From: Bacteroidota bacterium | GTDB lineage: Bacteria > Bacteroidota > Bacteroidia > Bacteroidales > VadinHA17 | Direction of reading: 5' to 3' | NCBI GenBank assembly: GCA_030611395.1 | Contig: JAUWPX010000020.1 | Location: 1-10,932, forward strand | Length of the DNA stretch: 10,932 bases | Shown here: piece by piece, positions 1-6,869 of the stretch | Layout: every line of letters starts with the position of its first letter | Position numbering within the stretch: position 1 is the first letter of the stretch | The notes under the pieces: model-generated | Database searches by the model: none | Told to the model about the DNA's origin: nothing | What the model saw: the letters and a program-made list of their open reading frames with translations, nothing else | Position numbers and translations under genes: made by a program

Positions 1-144
1 ATCAGGCAATATATGAAAGCGGAAGTTGAGTATGTTTTGAGCAAAATTAAAAAGGAAGATAAAGTTTTGGATTTGATGAATCGAGTATTTTTTGTGAGAT
101 TACAATCTAAAATTAAATATGAATATTCTGTGTTTATTTATTAA
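1..144 (+). pseudogene. 3' remnant of a probable class I SAM-dependent methyltransferase (partial)
   Basis: The frame is open from base 1 and stops with TAA at 142-144, giving 47 residues. It begins IRQYMKAEVEYVLSKIKKED and continues KVLDL. An amphipathic helix followed by a VLDL/VLEL strand is how many class I methyltransferases lead into motif I, where GCG-type glycines should bind SAM. Here the strand is followed directly by MNRVFF and a short lysine- and aromatic-rich tail, with no glycine loop in this or the neighbouring frames. The likely reading is a gene decayed by an internal deletion, keeping only its N-terminal helix in this window. The 5' end lies outside the window. It could instead be the genuine C-terminus of an unrelated protein. 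The family guess rests on about 25 residues. Confidence 0.4.
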
Positions 145-270
145 CGGCAGTAAATAAATCATGTACTTTTTGATGTTTTAAATATAAGTATTTTTCAACA
201 GGCATTTCATTATATAGTTTATTATTAAGATTTTTTATAACTTTACTGTGTTATTTAAAACACTACAAAA

Positions 271-1512
271 ATGAAAAAATTAATTTTCTTACTCACAGTA
301 TTTTTATTTCAGACATCAGTCTATTCATACACATGGAATAGCTTTTGTCCCGACAGTATCCATGCTACAAACATTTGTTTTGGGATTGGCTCAAGTAAAG
401 GAGTAATTTGTACTCCGAATGGAATGTATCTTCATGATGATAATAACCAGATTTGGAATTATTTCACTTACGGCGGATTACCCGTTTGGGAAGCAGTTCA
501 GTTTAATGCAACACAAATCCTGGTTGTTATGGGCAACGGAAGCTATTCAGATGGCATCTATACCTTTGACTTGTTAACCTTCCAGTTCAGCGTTGTTCAC
601 TGGTGTGCGAACCCGAACTTTATTAAATACGATTTTCCGTCAGTAACTTATTATGTTGGCTGTCAGTTCGGTGGTTTGCTGAAGTCAACCGACGGCTTAA
701 CATGGACAGATGTACCTTACTTTACCGATAAAACCTGCACTTGTATGGAGTTTTACGAAAATCATTTTGTAATTTCCGAAGTTAGTAATGTTTTCAATAC
801 CTACTGGTCGGATGATAGTGGTAATACATGGAACCAAACTGCCGGCGGAATTCCTATAATAACGGATATGGAATTTACTAACCAAGGAATACTTTACGGT
901 ATTTTCCCTGATTATTCCAATTCCTCCGGACTATACGGTTCTGATAATTACGGTGCAAACTGGAATTTGGAATTTTATGCTAATAATATGAGCGCTGTAG
1001 GTTTTGATGCTTTAAATAATATATTTGTCGGATGGGAAGCTTCGTTTGGAAGCTACGAAGGAATAGCTATCTATGACCCTCAGTCTCCCCCACCCGGACT
1101 TACTTTTCTTAATACAAATCTGCCATGTATTAATATCAATAAAATAAAACTCAATCCAACCTGGAGTAGTATCGCAATTTTCTGTTGTACTGACAGCGGT
1201 GTATATTTTTCCAATGATTACCTTACAGGCATAAATCAAAATAAAAAAAATAAATACTCTGTTTCTGTTTTCCCTAATCCATTAAAGAATTACACAAATA
1301 TTAATTTTACCTTCCCTTGTCAAGATGATGACAATATATCTATATTTATTTTTAATAATCAGGGAATAAAGATTGATGAGATTCGTGTAAATAATAATTT
1401 ATCGGGAAAATATAATGTGAGATGGGAGCCTGGCAATTTACCGGCAGGAATCTATAATTGTTTTATTGGCAATAAGCATAATATGATTTCTCAGAAGTTG
1501 GTAGTGTATTAG
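271..1512 (+). CDS. Secreted Asp-box (BNR-like) protein with type IX secretion sorting domain
   Basis: A 413-residue exported protein. Residues 1-19 form a signal peptide (MKK, then a hydrophobic stretch, ending SVYS). The body has Asp-box motifs at about 139-145 (STDGLTW), 180-187 (SDDSGNTW) and 224-231 (SDNYGANW). This S-x-D-x-G-x-x-W turn occurs in beta-propellers of sialidases, xyloglucanases and photosystem-assembly-like proteins. From about 329 to 413 lies a type A T9SS C-terminal sorting domain: VFPNP at 333-337, an N-rich beta sandwich, LPAGIY at 390-395 and a final KLVVY. The protein is therefore expected to cross the outer membrane by the type IX system and be released or surface-anchored. 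Twelve cysteines are present. No catalytic residues are recognisable, so enzyme activity is not claimed. The start ATG follows an A-rich leader without a Shine-Dalgarno sequence. The gene is monocistronic and convergent with its downstream neighbour. Confidence 0.88.
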   Translation: MKKLIFLLTVFLFQTSVYSYTWNSFCPDSIHATNICFGIGSSKGVICTPNGMYLHDDNNQIWNYFTYGGLPVWEAVQFNATQILVVMGNGSYSDGIYTFDLLTFQFSVVHWCANPNFIKYDFPSVTYYVGCQFGGLLKSTDGLTWTDVPYFTDKTCTCMEFYENHFVISEVSNVFNTYWSDDSGNTWNQTAGGIPIITDMEFTNQGILYGIFPDYSNSSGLYGSDNYGANWNLEFYANNMSAVGFDALNNIFVGWEASFGSYEGIAIYDPQSPPPGLTFLNTNLPCININKIKLNPTWSSIAIFCCTDSGVYFSNDYLTGINQNKKNKYSVSVFPNPLKNYTNINFTFPCQDDDNISIFIFNNQGIKIDEIRVNNNLSGKYNVRWEPGNLPAGIYNCFIGNKHNMISQKLVVY

Positions 1513-1540
1513 GGTCTTATAAAGGGCTCTATAGAATATC

Positions 1541-1600
1541 GGGATTACAGTTTAACTGTCAGGTCGTAATCCGTAATTGTGTTTATTTCTTCTTTTTTAT
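1541..1600 (+). terminator. Probable intrinsic terminator in the convergent gap
   Basis: GGATTAC (1542-1548) pairs with GTAATCC (1566-1572). An alternative inner pairing is ACAGTT (1547-1552) with AACTGT (1554-1559). Downstream on the plus strand is a T-rich run, from about 1580 to 1600. The hairpin lies 29 nt after the stop of the secreted-protein gene and 11 nt beyond the stop of the opposing nfn large-subunit gene. It could end transcription from the left; on the minus strand the stem is not followed by a T-tract. Most of the T-run lies inside the last codons of the opposing gene. Confidence 0.5.
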
Positions 1601-3379
1601 TGAAGACAACTTCTTGTGCATGGCATTAGCAGCTATTCTTCCAGCGCCCATTGCCAGGATAACGGTTGCGGAACCTGTTACTATATCACCGCCGGCATAA
1701 ACAAATTCTTTAGAAGTTTCATTGGTTTTCTCATTTACATCAATATATCCTCTTTTGTTTCTTTTAATATCTGGAGATGACTGGAAAATAATTGGGTTTG
1801 GACCATTGCCGATAGCAACAATAGCCATATCGCATTCTAAAGTAAAATTGGAATCTTTAATAGGTACCGGTCTTCTTCTGCCTGAAGCATCAGGCTCGCC
1901 TAATTCCATTTTAATACATTCCATTGCTTTGATTGTATTAAAATCGGTACCAATATATTTAACAGGGCTTGTTAATAATTTGAATTTTATTCCTTCTTCT
2001 TCGGCATGATGAACTTCTTCGGCGCGTGCAGGTAATTCATGTCGCGACCTGCGGTAAACAATGGTTACTTCAGTTGCTCCTGTTCTGATAGCTGTTCTGG
2101 CACAATCCATTGCTACATTACCTCCACCGATAACTGCAACTTTATTTCCTTTTGGCATTGGGGTGTCGTATTCAGGAAATCTATATGCTTTCATCAAATT
2201 CATCCGTGTAAGATATTCATTTGCAGAAAAAACATTTCCAAGATTTTCACCTTCAATACCCATAAACCAGGGCAGTCCTGCACCAACACCAATGTAAACG
2301 GCATCAAAATGTTCAAGCAACTCATCAATAGTAATAATATTACCGATAATATGATTCAATTCAACTCTGCAACCCATTTTTTTCAGATAGTCAATTTCAA
2401 ACTGAACAATTGATTTTGGCAACCTGAATTCGGGAATTCCATAAGTTAAAACTCCTCCTGCTTCATGAAGAGCTTCATAAACAGTAACCGAATAACCTAA
2501 TTGCCGCATGTCGGCAGCGACAGTTAATCCTCCTGGGCCAGAACCAATAACTGCTATTTTCTTACCGGTATCATTCTTAATAACCGGAACTTCTACCATG
2601 TCCATTTTTCTCTCATAATCGGCTGCAAACCTTTCCAGTCTGCCGATAGAAACTGGCTCATCCCTTATTCCAAGTATACATTTTGCTTCACACTGGCTTT
2701 CCTGCGGGCAAACACGTCCGCACAATGCGGGAAGAATATTGCGTTCTTTTATCTTTTTTGCAGCTTCATTAAATTTTTCTTCTGCTATCAATGCAATAAA
2801 TGAAGGAATATCAATATTAACCGGACAACCTTCAACACATTTTGGATTTTTGCATTGTAAACACCTGCCGGCTTCAAGAAGAGCCAACTCGGATGTATAG
2901 CCAAAAGGTACTTCCTGAAAATTATCAACTCTAAGTTTTTGGTCCTGTTCAGGCATTGCCTGACGTGGTATCTTTAATTTTATTTTTTTCTCATCTTCTT
3001 TGCTAATCCCGTGCCATTCACAACCGTGCTTCAGACAAAAATAAAAGGGTATTAATTTGGCATAAGCCGAAATAATAGTTTCCCCAACTTTTGAGCCGCA
3101 TTCTTTACATTTAACTTTGTGATTGACAATACTTTTTTTACAACTCGGGCAAAGCAAGTCATCCAATATTTCACCATCTTTTATCGGAACGGATGCTTTT
3201 ATATCAAAAACATCAAGAAATGGACTTAACTTTAATACTATATCTTCTTTCTTATATATAGCATTAAAAATCAATGATTTTTCATGCTTTCTTTCAACAT
3301 TAAAAGTATTCTTGCAATGCGGACAATAGAAACTTAGATAAGTTTTATATTTGAGATATCTTACATCTTGTTCAAGCAT
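1583..3379 (-). CDS. nfnB: NfnB/GltD-type large subunit of electron-bifurcating ferredoxin:NADP+ oxidoreductase, with extra N-terminal zinc-ribbon-like domain
   Basis: A 598-residue flavoprotein of the glutamate-synthase small-subunit (GltD) superfamily. Residues about 160-598 carry all family marks: [4Fe-4S] cysteines C173, C176, C181 and C185, and C220, C224, C230 and C234; an FAD loop GSGPGG at 279-284; an NAD(P) loop GGGNVAMD at 418-425; and the C-terminal FAD motif AGGD at 562-565. With the small subunit encoded upstream it should form the NfnAB complex, which couples NADH, NADPH and ferredoxin by flavin-based bifurcation in the cytoplasm. No glutamate synthase large subunit is nearby, so an NfnB role fits better than GltD. 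Family members are usually about 460-480 residues. The extra N-terminus has CPHC 19-22, CPSC 77-80, CKEC 91-94 and C115/C120, resembling zinc ribbons. The protein ends in four lysines. The start lacks a Shine-Dalgarno sequence. Confidence 0.88.
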   Translation of the reverse strand: MLEQDVRYLKYKTYLSFYCPHCKNTFNVERKHEKSLIFNAIYKKEDIVLKLSPFLDVFDIKASVPIKDGEILDDLLCPSCKKSIVNHKVKCKECGSKVGETIISAYAKLIPFYFCLKHGCEWHGISKEDEKKIKLKIPRQAMPEQDQKLRVDNFQEVPFGYTSELALLEAGRCLQCKNPKCVEGCPVNIDIPSFIALIAEEKFNEAAKKIKERNILPALCGRVCPQESQCEAKCILGIRDEPVSIGRLERFAADYERKMDMVEVPVIKNDTGKKIAVIGSGPGGLTVAADMRQLGYSVTVYEALHEAGGVLTYGIPEFRLPKSIVQFEIDYLKKMGCRVELNHIIGNIITIDELLEHFDAVYIGVGAGLPWFMGIEGENLGNVFSANEYLTRMNLMKAYRFPEYDTPMPKGNKVAVIGGGNVAMDCARTAIRTGATEVTIVYRRSRHELPARAEEVHHAEEEGIKFKLLTSPVKYIGTDFNTIKAMECIKMELGEPDASGRRRPVPIKDSNFTLECDMAIVAIGNGPNPIIFQSSPDIKRNKRGYIDVNEKTNETSKEFVYAGGDIVTGSATVILAMGAGRIAANAMHKKLSSIKKKK

Positions 3380-3438
3380 ATCTTATGTGTTTTTTATAAT
3401 TAGGTTTTAAAAGTTATTAATAATTAAGTTCCAAAACA

Positions 3439-3598
3439 CAAGCACCAAATAACAAATAAATCTCAATTATTAAAATTCCAATAACCTCTAACTTTTTTAG
3501 TAAATTGAAACGTTCGTTCTTCAAAATCATAAATTTTTTGTTTTGAATTTGTATTTTTGATCATTGTAATTTATTTGTATTTTGTTATTTGGTGCTTG
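3439..3598. repeat. Palindromic intergenic element, copy A (MITE-like)
   Basis: Bases 3439-3456 (CAAGCACCAAATAACAAA) are the exact reverse complement of 3581-3598. The arms extend imperfectly inward through related AAATAAAT and CAAT tracts. The interior is AT-rich and non-coding. The element fills most of the 308-nt gap between the two nfn genes. A related element (copy B) sits in the next gap. There is no transposase, so it is either a non-autonomous mobile repeat or a transcribed long hairpin. Outside this element the gap (3380-3687) shows only AT-rich DNA. Confidence 0.75.
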
Positions 3599-3687
3599 TA
3601 ATTTATTTCGTTATAATTTTACATCAAATTTATTAACATTTTTTACAAGCTAAATAGTTACGATTTATTTATAAAATAATATATCAT

Positions 3688-4512
3688 TTACCTGATGGAA
3701 TATAATAATGAATCTTTTTCGTCTTTTAAATACAATGAATTCCTTTTTTCAAGTTCATCAAAATCAACTTTATGCCCATCAAAATCAGGACCATCAACAC
3801 AACAGAATTTAGTTTCACCGCCTACTTTCACCCTGCAACCACCACACATTCCAGTACCGTCAATCATAATTGGGTTGAGGCTCACCATAGTAAGTATTTT
3901 ATATTTTTTAGTAAGCTTGCACACATTTTTCATCATAACAATCGGACCGATAGCATAAACTAATTTTATATCATATCTTTCATCAAGATATTTTCCCAGG
4001 GGTATTGTAACAAATCCCCGCTCGCCATAACTTCCGTCATCGGTAGTAACAACAAGTTCATCACAAATTGAAATCATCTCATTTTCCATGATGAGCATTT
4101 CTTTTTCCTGAGCACCAATAATACCGATAACGTAATTTCCGGCTTCTTTAAATGCTTTGGCAACGTGATGAAGAATAGCAACACCTGTTCCACCGCCAAC
4201 CATAACAACTGTTCCTGTTTTTTCAATTTCGGCAGGTTTTCCAAGCGGACCAACAACATCAAGAATAACATCGCCTTCGTTTAATGTACGCATTAAAGCT
4301 GTGGTTTTTCCTACAACCTGAAAAATTATTGTAATTATCCCGGCAAATTCATCTTTATCAGCCACAGTAAGTGGAATCCGTTCGCCTGTTTCATTAACTC
4401 TTAAAATAATGAATTGTCCGGCTTTTATTTTTTTAGCAATTTTGGGAGCATCAATATCAAAACGAATAATCGTTCCCTTTGCCATCTCCTCTTTTCTTAC
4501 AATTTGAAACAT
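3688..4512 (-). CDS. nfnA: NfnA/SudB-type small subunit of electron-bifurcating ferredoxin:NADP+ oxidoreductase (FAD, [2Fe-2S])
   Basis: A 274-residue protein of the ferredoxin-NADP reductase / dihydroorotate dehydrogenase electron-transfer subunit family, full length for NfnA. Residues 1-95 form the FAD-binding barrel, with RIPLTVAD at 45-52. An NAD-binding domain follows, with VGGGTG at 105-110. The C-terminus has the [2Fe-2S] segment: D218, C223, C226 and C237/C238, in DGTGMCGGC and KFCCVDGP. Nfn small subunits bind this cluster through three Cys and, from structural work recalled from memory, one Asp. Most relatives have a single Cys at the last site, usually FACVDGP; here an extra Cys precedes it. 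In Nfn the small subunit takes the NADH side while the large subunit bifurcates towards NADPH and ferredoxin. It lies upstream of the large-subunit gene on the same strand, separated by a repeat-filled 308-nt gap. Sulfide dehydrogenase (SudBA) is a synonymous alternative. Confidence 0.88.
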   Translation of the reverse strand: MFQIVRKEEMAKGTIIRFDIDAPKIAKKIKAGQFIILRVNETGERIPLTVADKDEFAGIITIIFQVVGKTTALMRTLNEGDVILDVVGPLGKPAEIEKTGTVVMVGGGTGVAILHHVAKAFKEAGNYVIGIIGAQEKEMLIMENEMISICDELVVTTDDGSYGERGFVTIPLGKYLDERYDIKLVYAIGPIVMMKNVCKLTKKYKILTMVSLNPIMIDGTGMCGGCRVKVGGETKFCCVDGPDFDGHKVDFDELEKRNSLYLKDEKDSLLYSIR

Positions 4513-4551
4513 ACTTTATCTTAATTTCTATTTTTTTATTTATAGTATTAA

Positions 4552-4568
4552 TTATAGTCTGTCTATAA
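4552..4568. promoter_or_regulatory. Short inverted repeat upstream of the nfn small-subunit gene (operator-like, weak)
   Basis: TTATAG (4552-4557) and CTATAA (4563-4568) form perfect 6-bp arms around a 5-nt spacer, about 40 nt upstream of the ATG of the small-subunit gene. The geometry fits a small dimeric regulator site, but palindromes of this size arise easily in AT-rich DNA. No promoter match was found beside it. Confidence 0.2.
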
Positions 4569-4605
4569 ACTAAGCATTTAGAATTTTCTAAAAAATCACA
4601 AAAAA

Positions 4606-4718
4606 CAAGCACCAAAATACAAATAAATCTCAATAACTCAAATCACAATAATCAAAGCTGTTTCTGTCATTTGGTAATTGATATTTGGATATTATTTGTT
4701 TTTTGTTATTTGGTGCTT
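4606..4718. repeat. Palindromic intergenic element, copy B (MITE-like)
   Basis: AAGCACCAAA at 4607-4616 pairs with TTTGGTGCTT at 4709-4718. The left 29 bases (4606-4634) match copy A's left arm (3439-3467) at 27 of 29 positions. The right 18 bases (4701-4718) are identical to 3580-3597 of copy A. The interior differs in sequence and is shorter. It sits in the gap 4513-4756, upstream of the nfn small-subunit gene and downstream of the small membrane protein gene. Nothing else clearly functional is visible in that gap except a short inverted repeat at 4552-4568. Confidence 0.72.
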
Positions 4719-4756
4719 TAATTCAAAATTTGTTTGACTTTATTGACAGCCTCTAA

Positions 4757-4948
4757 TCAGTTATCTTTACTTTTTCGTCTCATATTTCTTCTGAAAAAAT
4801 ACATAACAAATGAGACCAAAGCCATTAAGAAAAACAGCATACCTGAAGAAAGACCTGAGTTGCCGGTACTATGGATACCCGATATCACACAAAGGATAGC
4901 AACTGTGAGCCATGCTAATTCTAAGATTCTTAGCTTTTTCTTATTCAT
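4757..4948 (-). CDS. Small two-helix membrane protein coupled to the LptC-like gene
   Basis: A 63-residue protein. It starts with a basic MNKKKLR, then a hydrophobic helix at about 9-27, a Gly/Ser-rich turn (STGNSGLSSG), a second helix at about 36-52, and a basic tail (RRNMRRKSK). This predicts a hairpin in the inner membrane with both ends in the cytoplasm. Its ATG lies inside the end of the LptC-like gene: the stop TAA of that gene and this ATG share the 8 bases ATGAATAA, so translation is probably coupled. The topology and tight overlap argue for a real gene rather than a chance frame. I do not recognise a named family. A role next to the lipopolysaccharide-export component is inferred from position only. 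Confidence 0.7.
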   Translation of the reverse strand: MNKKKLRILELAWLTVAILCVISGIHSTGNSGLSSGMLFFLMALVSFVMYFFRRNMRRKSKDN

Positions 4949-5507
4949 GGTCTAAATAAAAAGTGCCCCTGGGTTTCATTATTTTCCAATTCGTGAAATT
5001 TTCATTTGCTTCCATACCCTCGCCATAAATAATTTCATTAGTTGTAGTGATTGAAACAAATTTAGAAGTATAGATCAATTTTTTATTTTCATCCCAGAAT
5101 AATTGTTCAGTATTCAAAATTTCGTCATTAGCATTAATAACAACTACACTGTCCTTTGCTTCCCAGAGTTGGTCTGCTTTATGGTAGATTGCGTATTTGG
5201 CTGATAACTGTGATTCAACCATTTCGTTTTTATCATAGAAAAAAACCTCCAGCCCTTTAGGGAATTCCAGATACGAATCCTCTTCCTGATTATATGTTTC
5301 TACAAGCTTTGATTTTACTATCAGTTGTATTTTTGCCGAATCGGTATAAATGGTTTCAAGATTAACAATAGTTTGTGAAGGCCAGTTATCGATATTGGTA
5401 AGCGAACTAATAACTTCAATATCGTTCTTACATGACATAAGCATTGCAACGGCAAATGCAATGCTCATGATTAAAGATCTCTTCGGGAAAATATCCCAAA
5501 CATCCAT
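4941..5507 (-). CDS. lptC: LptC-like lipopolysaccharide-export lipoprotein
   Basis: A 188-residue protein from the chosen start. Basic residues (PKRS) and a hydrophobic stretch end in AMLMSC, a lipobox, so it should be a lipoprotein rather than the single-helix anchored LptC of enterobacteria. The remainder is a beta-rich domain with repeated strand patterns: LETIYTDSAKIQLIVKS, then YLEFPKGLEVFFYD, LSAKYAIYH, LWEAKDSVVVIN and EILNTEQLFWDENKKLIYTS. This is the LptC / OstA-type jelly roll that carries LPS across the periplasm between LptB2FG and LptA/D. The frame is open to an ATG at 5543, which would overlap the upstream TPR gene by 29 nt. The ATG at 5507 leaves a 7-nt gap after the TPR stop and a better-proportioned signal peptide, so I prefer it. 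The downstream small membrane gene overlaps by 8 nt. Confidence 0.8.
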   Translation of the reverse strand: MDVWDIFPKRSLIMSIAFAVAMLMSCKNDIEVISSLTNIDNWPSQTIVNLETIYTDSAKIQLIVKSKLVETYNQEEDSYLEFPKGLEVFFYDKNEMVESQLSAKYAIYHKADQLWEAKDSVVVINANDEILNTEQLFWDENKKLIYTSKFVSITTTNEIIYGEGMEANENFTNWKIMKPRGTFYLDHE

Positions 5508-5514
5508 GTGTTTC

Positions 5515-6855
5515 TTATCTTGTTCTGATAATAGTTGTTTCATTGATCCAGCAACCTACTGTATAACGATCGCCTGCTTTCAATCCATGGAAAAATATGG
5601 TTTCGGTATCAGGGAAATGTTGTGAATATGCATTTATACTTTTGTTTGCCATATCAGCAAGTTCATTATCAATCTGCTTAGCTTTCGCGAAATTATCAAC
5701 AGCAATCCAGTAAAGTGCTTTCTTAGCAATGTCGTCATCACCACAAGGTTCACTATCGGCGTATATTGCACCAATAAGCAGGTATGGATGTCCTGACTCA
5801 GGATCCAGTTCAGCTGCTTTTCTTGCATAGGTTCTGGAAAGAGAATTGTTTCCTAATTTATTATAAGTTATATCGCCAAGCTTCATATAGTATCTTGCTT
5901 TATCTTTTGACTCAGTTTCAAGTTCAATGGCTTGCATATATAGTACAGAAGCTTTTTCATAATTAGCCCGGTCAATATTCATTTCAGCAAGAAAGTAAGA
6001 TGATTTGGCGCTGGGATCGATTTTTTGAAGTGATGTGCTGGCATGAAAATAAAGATCAGAATCTTTACAATCAGTACCGGCAAGAAAAATAATTATTTTA
6101 GTCAGAAGTTCTTTATCTTCCGGGGTCTGATCATATTTTGGTTGAAAAAGTTTTATTAACGCTTCACAGGTTGCTGCTCCACTTTTCGAGAAAATCTGAT
6201 CAAGACTTTCCTTCAGTCTCTGAAAATTAGCGCTTTCCGGCTTTATACTTAATTTATATTCCGCAATCTGGCTTGCTGTTGCATAATTTTGAATCATTAT
6301 ATCCTGTGATAATTCACCGGCTTTGAATAAAGTTCCGGAAGCAGTCATAAACAAGGCAAGTACTGCATCTTCAGACTTGTTCTTTTGCATATCAACAGAT
6401 TGCTTAATATAATCATACCCCGCTTTGATATCTTTAACAGTGCTTTTTCTCATCGAAAGCCAGTCAATCCCTTTTCGTCCTAATACTTTCCCTTCTTGTT
6501 TGAAATATTTTATTCTTTGGTCATAAATCAACATCATAGTGTCCAGGTAAGCAAATTTTTGCTCTTCATTATCAGCTTTCTCAGCAAGCAATTCATACAT
6601 ATTAACACCATGAATATACATGTTAAAATTAGCTGTTGGACATTCAGCAAAAATTATTCGCCAGTAAGGCAAAGCATCATCATAGCTTTTTTGACGATAG
6701 TATTCAACATAAAGAGATAGATTTCTAACACATCTTATACTGTCATCTCCTTTGCCATACTTAGATCCATCATCAACACCCTTTTGTCCAAAGGCAGAGA
6801 TTGATCCGGTTAGAATTAAAATAGTTAACAGAAACTTTGTGGCTGTTGCTTTCAT
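5515..6855 (-). CDS. Periplasmic tetratricopeptide-repeat protein
   Basis: A 446-residue protein with a signal peptide (about 1-23, ending ISAFG before Q24). Helical repeats include clear TPR units at about 284-317 and 320-353, the second ending in RKAAELDPESGHP, plus weaker ones before and after. The C-terminal tail has a distinctive conserved-looking block, HFPDTETIFFHGL (413-425), then GDRYTVGCWI and TTIIRTR. No catalytic residues are evident; TPR proteins are scaffolds for protein contacts. It begins 14 nt after the outer-membrane protein gene and ends 7 nt before the LptC-like start, so it belongs to one operon. A role in outer-membrane or LPS assembly is inferred from these neighbours. 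Membership of a Bacteroidota-specific family is recalled, not tested. Confidence 0.8.
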   Translation of the reverse strand: MKATATKFLLTILILTGSISAFGQKGVDDGSKYGKGDDSIRCVRNLSLYVEYYRQKSYDDALPYWRIIFAECPTANFNMYIHGVNMYELLAEKADNEEQKFAYLDTMMLIYDQRIKYFKQEGKVLGRKGIDWLSMRKSTVKDIKAGYDYIKQSVDMQKNKSEDAVLALFMTASGTLFKAGELSQDIMIQNYATASQIAEYKLSIKPESANFQRLKESLDQIFSKSGAATCEALIKLFQPKYDQTPEDKELLTKIIIFLAGTDCKDSDLYFHASTSLQKIDPSAKSSYFLAEMNIDRANYEKASVLYMQAIELETESKDKARYYMKLGDITYNKLGNNSLSRTYARKAAELDPESGHPYLLIGAIYADSEPCGDDDIAKKALYWIAVDNFAKAKQIDNELADMANKSINAYSQHFPDTETIFFHGLKAGDRYTVGCWINETTIIRTR

Positions 6856-6869
6856 TTCTTAAAAATTCA

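Noticed and set aside
145..270. Promoter or RNA gene before the secreted-protein gene
   Set aside because: A TTTG at 169-172 and a TATTTTTC at 189-196 are only 16 nt apart, which is too close for the Bacteroidota consensus. The small GTGTT/AACAC hairpin at 248-263 is too weak to interpret.
2039..2413. 124-codon plus-strand frame inside the nfn large-subunit gene
   Set aside because: It overlaps conserved FAD/NADP-binding regions of the opposite strand, and the translation is low-complexity Ser/Cys/Asn with no recognisable domain.
1583..3379. GltD of an assimilatory glutamate synthase
   Set aside because: No large glutamate synthase subunit is nearby, and the adjacent NfnA-type gene points to the bifurcating transhydrogenase complex.
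4074..4271. 65-codon minus-strand frame inside the nfn small-subunit gene
   Set aside because: It is in a different frame of a well-supported gene on the same strand, with no independent features.
3439..4718. CRISPR array from the repeated CAAGCACC motifs
   Set aside because: The repeats are paired inverted arms in two separate gaps, not regularly spaced direct repeats, and no cas genes are present.
5508..5543. Longer start for the LptC-like protein (ATG at 5543)
   Set aside because: It adds 12 polar residues before the signal peptide and overlaps the TPR gene by 29 nt, whereas the ATG at 5507 leaves a short clean gap. Not excluded.
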